From Eutypella sp. D-1 (lineage: Eukaryota > Ascomycota > Sordariomycetes > Xylariales > Diatrypaceae), in assembly GCA_023313575.1 (NCBI GenBank), contig JAJTTP010000019.1, positions 620,001 through 684,000 of the forward strand: a stretch of DNA of 64,000 nt, read 5' to 3'. The notes under the pieces were generated by a model, which saw nothing but the letters and a program-made list of their open reading frames with translations, was not told the DNA's origin and made no database searches. Below are positions 55,840 through 64,000 of this stretch, in pieces (positions within the stretch are counted from its first letter, which is position 1; each line of letters opens with the position of its first letter). The position numbers and the translations under genes are program-made.

Positions 55840-58800
55840 TGTCGGGTGATTATTCGTAAGGGTGAGGTGGTAAAGGAATGATGTAGTGGTTCGATTTTAA
55901 TTATTATACTTAAGGTAGGATCCTGAGGTGAGGTATAGGAATAAAAAAGTAATAGGTTGTAACAAGTATCTATACTCCTACTAGGTAGGGGGAAAAAAAA
56001 GATACTCAAATGGGATATAGTGAAGCTACAAGTGCGAGCTCCAAAGTGAGAGCTCTAGCAAAGTCGGTAGCGGGTACTTCAGTCTAATATGTCAGATGAA
56101 TAGACGTAAGAAGTACTTGAATACTTAGGTAAGTTTTGTATGGAAAGAACCCTAGTGGTGATAATGATGATAATGATGGTGACGGTGATGGTGATGGATG
56201 GTGTGGATAGTGGGGTGGTAGTGGGGTGGAAACTTTGATCTTTACTATTGGTTGAGTGTTACGGGTCGGATATAGCTCTTCTCTGATATTCTATTCGTCC
56301 TTTATTTGGTCTTGGAAGATTTTTGTCTCTTGTTTACATTGGACAGCTTGTGATGAAGCGGGCCAGGACCTGAACGGTGATAATTTGTAAACGATAGGTC
56401 CAAGTCTAGGTGGGAGGCGCGGGGTAAAGGAAAAAAAAGAAAAGTCTAGACTTTGGTGAATAAAAAAAGGGACACAAGCAAGGGGGAAAGGGAAAAGAAC
56501 TTCGGGTTCAGACCATACACTATTCTAGGGAGTAGTAATATGGTAAGTTAATTTTTATTATTATTTAGACAGCAAAGTTGTTGTGACCGTAAGTTGTATG
56601 TCGTGTCACGTCCACCGGTTGCTGTCGGCTACTTCAGCTCTTGCCTCGACCTTTTTTTTTTTTCTTCCTGTTAATATTTCGACCTGTTTTTAGAATCCTC
56701 TAGGAGCTTAGGTCCGGACTGTTTCGACCTTCCAACGTGATTGGAATGTTCCTCTCGACGTCATCCATTATCCGGGGCAGGCTGGCAAGCTATGTACATA
56801 GTCGGGTACAAAGATCCGCGGTAGATTGTCCATGATGTACGAAGTACCTAATGGACAAGATCTTCATGTGTCAGTCAGTCAGTTCAGTTCAGTTCGAAAA
56901 GCCACCCACCCGCTAACGCTAAATCTTAGAGCCAATGAAATGTTGCGATGGTGCACTTGGCAGCGGGCAGCTTGGCGGGCAAGAAGCGGGAGAGCCCTGG
57001 CCTGGAGCGTTACAAGGTTAAGAGGATCGCTGTCTCGTCAGCTTATACTCACATACAGTCGCATCTAGTGTATTTATGTAGCCGGAGCATGTTAAGCATG
57101 TACCTGGCCATGATCTTCATTCCGTACATTGACCAATTTGTTGGTTGCTGCCCACTATTAACTTAGTTGACCCCGGACCGGACCGACCTAGATGACATAT
57201 TCGCAAACATCACTCTTACACTACGATTCTAACGACCTGTCCGGTCTTCCACCAGGCCCCAATCATAACAACGCTCGTTATCCGCGACCTTATTGCCTTG
57301 ATGATTACTTTCTATAGTGGTGGTCAGTCGAAATAAAAGATCCTTGTGTCAATGTGAGGGAATCAACAGGAACCCCCCCAATATCTTCTTATGTCACTGC
57401 CTGAGGGATTTACCTTGCATGACAGATTACAACCCCAGCACCACACACTCACACACGCAGTCTAAGTATGTCTACCCAATCCCGGCACCCCGGCGTGCCT
57501 ACCCCGTTGCCGAACGCATGGAAACATACCGAAGGGGGGGCTGAGGGGGATGGTACGGGTTGGGCCGCCAAGGGGCAATTGCCATTAGGTCGCCTTCCCC
57601 CCTCCCCGGCCCCCCCATAAGGAGATGGGCGGGATGGCTGCAACTCGGCCATACCTACTTACCTACTTAAGTAAGTAATTATATAGGATATAGTATATCC
57701 ACTTATTCTCCGGACCTCTAGGTCCTGCGCATTCTCAAACGTGCATCGGTTTGCCACCGGCGATTTGCTGATCGCGGAATCGCTTGTCTGTAGGAACATA
57801 AGGAGTTGGGGGGAGGCGAAGCGGTTGGTTGCTCCGGCTGTATGATATAGCGGTTTGTATTATTACTACTGATCGTTCGCCTTGTCAGACGATCCCAGGA
57901 CCTCGGACGGGCTTTCTTCATTTTCATATGCAAATATGTTTGTACTCTGGCACGATGATTGCTTAAATAACAGGCAGGATGCCTACACAGCTGAGACGAA
58001 GGTGTAAGCTTCAGAGCGCACCTTTGTGTTCCCCGAGTCGTCATCGTCATCGAGCTTTTTTTCGTCGCGTTCCCTTCTTTTCATCCTTCCATTCCCAAGG
58101 CTCCTCCTGTCCCTTAAGTCAGCGCTTGGACCCGCTAAGTCGATCCCCCCTCCAAGCCCCCTTAGGACTGTCGTCTTGGGTTGTTTGGATGCCTGATCCT
58201 TTTAATTTTGGCAACAGAGGGTACATACGTATGTGCCGTTGCACGAGATCTCATTCTGCCGGGGTCCATCTTACCTGTCTACTATACTTACTTAATTTTC
58301 GTCATCGTCATCTCTAAGCCATAGTTGCTATGCCCCGTAGCGAACCCGTCCGCAGTTTGCCAGAATGTCGGAGAACCGCCGATGGCCCTTTAACTATTAG
58401 TTATTGCCCCCCTAAACTGGAAAGCCTGCAAGGTACCTCCTCAGCATTCAGAGAGTGTAAAAAAAAAAAACCCCACACACAGGTCAAGGTGGGCTATTAT
58501 GCCTATTCAGGCTAGCGGGACCTCGCGCGCGCCAATCATCTCCCGCCAGCATTCCGAAATAAGTTATCGCCGGACCAAAACGTCCTGCTATATAGGCGTA
58601 TCGTATTACTGACAGGACAGACAGATACCGAAGGAGCCAAGTTTTTTTTCTCTATGCAAGCCTTCAGGTTCTAGACCCATTTACCAACACTGCTCATAAC
58701 TTTTTTGACTAATCAGCGGGCGCTGCAAGTAAACACTCCTGTTTGAGACTCCAAGAGATGTGAAGAGCCAGTGCATCTATGTACATATATATAATCAATC

Positions 58801-59048
58801 TTGTCAGATACGTAAGCGTAGCCGAACCGTTTAGCTAATTCTTATGTCGGCTAGCCCCTAAGAGATATGTATGTGAGTAGAAATATCCATACCCCCCCTT
58901 TCGGCCGGCTCTAATTGAGCATACAACCACAACCGAACGGACCCCCGGGACCCGGCAATACATAGTTCGGAGTCTGTCGGCTTCGGGGTAAAGGCAGGAG
59001 TCCTCTCCCTTTTTACGTACAAAAAGGACGAAGAACATATGCCCCCCT

Positions 59049-59071
59049 CCCCCCCCCCCCCCCCCCCCCCC
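59049..59071. repeat. Poly-C tract (23 C)
   Basis: Run of 23 C on the plus strand, preceded by CCCCCCT. Confidence 0.95.
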
Positions 59072-60161
59072 AGCGGCAGTGGCAACAACAGTAGCAAAGC
59101 GCTTAGAACACTCTCTTCAGTTCCGTTTTCTGGCATCGAAACTGCGAGGAGTTCTTCTATCCTATTCTGTACCGGTATCCACATTTAAACTGTCACAGAT
59201 TCTCGTTTCCGTACCCCCTTCCCCCCCCCCCCCAGGTATTATGGTGACGATTTAATCTGTACTACTACAGTGAATTTGTTCCCTTCGTTACATTTTGATT
59301 TATGATCCCCCCTTTTTCGATCTTGATTATCTGTAAACATCCTTTTTCTTAGTAGGGAGATGGAGCGGGGAGTTTTATCATCAATCACACACACACACAC
59401 ACCCTTTCGCCCCTTCGGACGTCGTGAGTGGAATTTATATGTAGGCCACGGGCTGCGGTATCCGAGAGACGGGCACATATTGCCAGGAAGGCATTCCCCT
59501 ATGTGTGTGTGTATGCGATATGTAAATTAGTGCCCCCATACGCGCTCTGCGGCTCATCCTCGAGCTATACGTTTTGTATGGGGACAGATGGGTTCCGCGC
59601 ATTAATTCGAGCCAGCGAGACTTAGGGGGGCTTGTCTCGAAGCGGTCGCGACAGAGTGTGTGCGTGTGTGGTGGGGGTAGTTACAGCATAGGCCACACAC
59701 AAAAGTCCCATCATCTGCCTCCCGTCAGACTTTACCAATGCCATGCCATTAATGCTATATACACACCTACCCATCATCCCCGCCCCCGCCCCCTTCCAAA
59801 AAGGGCTATCCAGACGCTCTCTCTCTCTATATGTATAATCTTACACCAACCGCAAGAAGTGAGTGCCCGGGGGCTTTCTTCTTCTTTTTTTCTTTTCCAA
59901 TGACTCTAAAAACTGTTTCGAGGAAGGAAAGAAAGAAACAAGAGGGAAGAAAGAAAAAAACTCGCCCCTCGCCCACTACTGTTTACTGCTCCTACCGGCC
60001 CTACTACTCATCCCCGCTCGGGGGATAATGGAGGGGAAGGGGCTACCGCTCGTGGTTCGGGAGTTCGCTTGCGAAGTTGTGGATGCTGGAACAGGGAGAG
60101 AAAGTGCGAATGTGTTAGTAAAGTACGCAAAACAGCCCATACCGTAGCATAGCATAGTATT

Positions 60162-63100
60162 TCAGCGGGGGCTGATGACGAACCTAATATCCTCGCGGTA
60201 CCGAGGGCCGCCGGCGCCGTTGACCGGTCCACTATTGGTAACGACGACGGGGTCCTCGCCCGAGGACCCCTCTAGGGGGTCGACGACGGTGAGGCCGGCG
60301 GCAGCGGCCTTGCGCTTCTTGCCGGCCTGCCGCAGCGAGCTGAGGTGTTCGAAGTAGCCCTCCGGCACGCCGGTCACGTACTTGCCGTTGAACACGCCGA
60401 CCTCGAAGTCCCGCACCCCGCTGTCCCGGTCTGCCGCGTCCCGGCACGCCGCCTTCAGCCCCTCCAGCGTCAGGTACACTAGGTGGTCCGCCTGGATGTA
60501 CTCCGCGATCTCGTCCGTTGTCCGGCCGTGCGCGGCGAGTTCTGAGGGGGGGCAGGGTTAGTATTATGGGAGAAGGGCATGGTGAGACTTGGTGTAGTGG
60601 GGCTGTGGGGGATATAGCTTACCAGCAGGATCCGCGAGGTCGATGCCGTACTGTCTCAGTTAGCGCAATACTACATTGATGTATGTGTGTGTGTGGGTGT
60701 GGGTGTGGGTGTGGAATTGCCTCTACTCACAATGTGCTGGTTCGTGATCTCCGGCGAGCAGCTCGCGAAGATGACCTTTTTCGCTTTGCATTCTCGGACC
60801 ATTTGGACCTAGCAATTCATGTAACGTTAGAATACTGTCACTATAGGACCCAAGTACTATGGCACGAAGTAGCGTACAATTTCCCGAGAAGTAGTGCTGT
60901 TGGGAACACACATGATTAGCGATGAACAGATTGCACGAGGAGGGTATTTAGGTTATACGAACCCGCGGACGAGGCTGTCATCGACGAGCAGGACATTGCG
61001 CCCTTCGAATTCGCACTCGATTGGAGAGAGCTTTCGGCGCACGCTCTTTTTGCGTTGACCTTGGTTGGGGACTAGGTGAAGAGGCCGAGTTAGTGTCTTA
61101 TCTAGGGTCTACGTCGGAGACCGAGAATAAAGATGGCTTACGAATAAATGTCCGGAAAACGTATCTATCATATATTGTTAGTTCCAAAAACCCAGCTAGA
61201 TGTGAATGGGGCGTCGAGTGCAAACCTGACCAGGTTCGAGAGGAAGATGTGCGAGCTGCAGAAGGGACCGGCACGGAGCCAGGATTGAGGATAGAGAGTA
61301 CATACCGATTCTTAACAAATGCATTCGAGTATGGCTTGTTAAGCTGCTCAGCCAGTACGGCTGCCGAGGTATTGCTAGTCTAGTCCATCGAGGTTGATCG
61401 GTCAGCTAGGAGTCGCAAACCTTGAGATGCGGATGGTGATATACCTCAGGAACCGGAACAACTAAAAGCAATGCAGTCAGTATGAATCTAAGGGTAGGCA
61501 TACATCATACACATTACATACCAACGTCAATCTCGTCTATAACACTTTTCGGCAAAGCTTCCCTTATCCTCTTCGCCAGCTCGATGCCCATATTCTGTCG
61601 GCTGCGGTACACGGAGATGCCATCCATGACGGTGTCGGGCCTGGCAAAGTAGACGTATTCGAAAATGTCGGGGCTGTAGGTCCTCTGCTCAACGACCTGG
61701 CGGAAGAGAGGCGCGCGCCCCTTCTGGATAAAGACGGCCTCGCCCGGCTTGATGTTGCGGATATTGCTGAAGCCGAGCTGGTTTAGCGCAACGGACTCGG
61801 AAGCCATAAAGTAGTCGGTGGCTCCCTCCAAGGTAAGAGAGGGTCGGGATCCAATGCAGAGAGGTCGGATACCGTTCGCATCTCTATGCAAGGAGTGAGG
61901 TTAGCCACATGCTACTATGCTATGCCATGCCATCCATCACCAGCATCACTATCTGTGTCAGACTCACCGGAACCCAAGAATACCAAACCCAGCGATCATC
62001 ACAGTGCAGGCAAAGGCTCCCTGGCACTTCTCGTATACGGCTCGGAGGGCGGTGAAGATATCCTCGTTATTCACGCGAGACTTGCCGAGTTCGGTGAGGG
62101 CATGGGCGTATACGTTGAGCCTAGAGAACGCCCCAGTCAGAAAAAGACGTGCTTCGTACGAACTCGCAAACGCCATTAGTTCGTAACCCACAGAAGCTCG
62201 GAGTCAGAATCCGAGTTGATGTGCCGGCGGGCCTCGACGTCGAGGAACTCGCGGAGCTCCTCGATGTTGATGAGGTTTCCGTTGACGCCCATGCAGATGC
62301 CGAACGGGGTGTTCACTTCGAGGGGGTCAGCTGGATTTCCAAGTGGGCGGATGGAGAAGAAGCCGGGGTCGTTCGTCGGGATGCCGTACCGTAGAAGGGT
62401 TGCGCCTCGGACCTGTGATGTTGGGACGTGGTCAGAAAATGCGCAAGAAGCCATATAAACTCACATATATGTAGATATAATATATCTAGATATATATATG
62501 TAAGTGTATATGGGAGTCATTAAGTTGTCACGTACGCAGAGGAGGTGCCGGCGGTCGGGTATCTCAGGTGACCGATCCCCAAGTTTCCTGGCAATTGTTG
62601 AAGGCGGGCTCCGTCACTCATGACCCTGAACTCGGTTGAGGGCTGGTCAGCTATTTTTGCGCAGATTCAATGGCCATCGTAGAAAAATGTCATTTACGCA
62701 CTTCGAGACCAAACCGTTTCCCTTGGCTTGGTATACTCGTCCACCCTGGGACACGGTGATTCCCGCTGCATCCTGACCACGCTGTTCGTCTTTGTCAGTG
62801 TTAAAATCCTCATGGGGGGTGGCTGCGTTACAATTCTTCACGGACATGTTGGAGATAATACAGCGACTCATGGCTGTTGGTTGTTATAACAAGATATGAG
62901 ACATATTAATTAGATAGACTGTCTCTCATGATATTATACCAGAGCTGGAACTGACATGTCAATGGCGGCCGTAGAGGCATTTGGATCGCCGAGCTATATG
63001 AAGGAGGTCAGTAAATGTACGGATTATCAGTTATCAGATTTGGGGATCACGGATCGCGTATCGTGAGTCGCGCAGCAGCAACGCGCAAAGCGCAATGCGC

Positions 63101-63164
63101 GAGAAAGAGAGAGACGCAGCGATGCAGAGAAGGAACTGACCAGAAGTGCGACAACACCACACAT
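60162..63164 (-). CDS. Amidophosphoribosyltransferase (PurF/Ade4), divergent, 17 exons
   Basis: Minus-strand exons: 63164-63141, 62993-62956, 62873-62846, 62781-62702, 62625-62536, 62412-62390, 62315-62192, 62120-61968, 61883-61522, 61461-61445, 61379-61306, 61164-61142, 61071-60963, 60896-60878, 60808-60731, 60650-60623, 60541-60162; 1650 nt, 549 residues. The start MCGVVALL puts the glutaminase nucleophile at Cys2. [26 protein letters not shown], the PRPP loop [13 protein letters not shown] (372-384) and YVTGVPEGY are all family signatures. This enzyme commits PRPP and glutamine to purine synthesis in the cytosol. The usual AHNGNL oxyanion segment reads GVNGNL (104-109); Asn106 and Gly107 are kept. 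Sixteen introns, with exons of 17, 19 and 23 nt, are far beyond the neighbours. A second, diverged copy beside the standard gene is possible. Confidence 0.88.
60685..60714. repeat. (GT)n/(GTGTGG)n repeat in an intron
   Basis: Simple GT/GTGTGG repeat within the intron between exons 15 and 16 of the PurF-like gene. Confidence 0.9.
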
Positions 63165-64000
63165 TGTAGCTTTCTTTGGTTGACGATCGCTATTAAATCA
63201 AGTACGGGCGGCTCAGGAAAGGCCTGTAAGAAAATGTTGTTGAAGAATTCTTGTCAAGTATGTGTATTCGTCGCATTTCGTCTTCAAGGGAACAGGTTTC
63301 CGATTTTCTATTTTCTTATTTTTTTTTCTCTAAAATCCCCGTCCGTCGGTTCCGATCCTGTGACAAAACTTTTTGGACTACGGGACTTGTTTACCGGGGT
63401 TGGCGGGGTCCGATCGCGGGTTTGATGGTGGGGGTGGGTCCTTATCGATACCTATACTTACCTAGGTGGGTAGGTAGACTTACCGGGTTAGGTTCTGATG
63501 GAATAGAATGCAGGAAGCAAAAGATATCCATGGATCTAATTGTATTCTCTAAGTTCTACTATGACGGTCTGCAACTGTTAATGATCAGGAATAGCCATGA
63601 TTACGTAACACACTCCCACAGTTCCAAGGTTGCCTCTACAGCTCTATCTACAAAGGTTGCGTTCAAAAGTAAGTAGCCTCTTATCTTTCCAGCCACAGTG
63701 TCGGTGTATAGGTATGTAGGTAGTGATTTAACATTAGCAGTACTTATAGTGCACACTCTAAGAGGCCTAGCACTAAGTCGTGCTAAAGTACAACTGTAGT
63801 ACAGAGGGGTTAAAGAATACAGTGTATCATCTTTTTAATTCAGACTATGGCTGAAGAGCTAAAAGGCTACTTCGTACCTAGGTACTTATTTTTGAACGCT
63901 CCGTAGGGGACCTCGGGAGTCTCTGTGTACATGGTACCCCGTACTCCGTATTAATAGGTACCTAGTAGTAGGTACTTCATAGACAAGCAAAAGCTTAGCG
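63165..64000. other. Region upstream of the PurF-like gene to window end
   Basis: Holds the promoter of the PurF-like gene, then AT-rich DNA dense in TAGGTACCTA/GTACCTAGGTAC palindromes (63455-63980). No gene was recognised. Confidence 0.5.

Larger units (their letters stand above)
55602..60161. other. 4.6-kb intergenic region upstream of trehalose synthase
   Basis: No supported gene. It contains short tandem GATGAT/GGTGAT repeats (about 56158-56205), a 23-C run (59049-59071), a shorter C run (about 59221-59234), a (CA)n tract (about 59387-59401), and a long polypurine patch near 59920-59960. The nearest TPS1 promoter part is listed separately. Confidence 0.55.

Noticed and set aside
62316..62389. 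Apparent 20-odd-residue insertion in the PurF-like glutaminase domain
   Set aside because: The frame differs on the two sides. Treating TACG|GTACGG to CTCGAAG|TGAAC as an intron restores the normal QPFY-VNTPFG join, so there is no insertion.

Overview
This window looks like nuclear DNA of a filamentous ascomycete (Pezizomycotina, most likely Sordariomycetes; the order is not resolvable by eye). The evidence is short GT-AG introns with CTAAC-like branch sites, long gene-poor spacers, and gene families typical of these fungi: an AA11-like LPMO, GH92 and GH5 enzymes, a secreted tyrosinase, a rhodopsin-type integral membrane protein, an Hsp70-12A-like protein and a fungal-specific transcription factor domain. 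Exon structures were rebuilt by hand from frames, splice sites and family conservation. Every multi-exon model given as complete sums to a multiple of three, except the Hsp70-like gene, which carries a one-base frame break.

Layout. 1-1.6 kb: 3' part of MSH2. 2.0-2.3 kb: doubtful small gene beside a poly-G tract. 4.2-5.3 kb: secreted LPMO. 6.0-7.6 kb: a TATA-binding-protein (TBP) homologue in 12 exons. 7.8-8.8 kb: short-chain dehydrogenase. 9.5-11.1 kb: transcription-factor-domain protein. 11.3-13.9 kb: GH92 mannosidase. 14.8-15.6 kb: pseudogene of a nucleoside-sugar/NmrA-like dehydratase. 15.6-19.0 kb: no genes. 19.0-20.7 kb: oxysterol-binding protein. 23.5-34.7 kb: a block with two related coiled-coil proteins of unknown function, and between them a GPI-type GH5 enzyme and an Hsp70-like protein. 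36.9-38.1 kb: tyrosinase. 38.1-46.2 kb: gene desert. 46.2-51.2 kb: unknown protein, rhodopsin-type membrane protein, secreted Asp-box protein. 51.6-53.0 kb: RBR ubiquitin ligase. 53.9-55.6 kb: trehalose-6-phosphate synthase. 60.2-63.2 kb: amidophosphoribosyltransferase (PurF/Ade4) in 17 exons.

Most genes act independently: DNA repair, lipid transfer, trehalose, purines and a set of secreted wall-active or oxidative enzymes. Two things stand out. First, two housekeeping-type genes (TBP and PurF) are unusually intron-dense, with exons down to 14-17 nt, and divergent at conserved positions, while their neighbours have 0-3 introns. They read as old paralogues rather than the standard copies, but that is inference. 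Second, the two coiled-coil genes share a C-terminal module and two intron positions with identical phases, which defines an undescribed-looking protein family flanking a chaperone-like gene.
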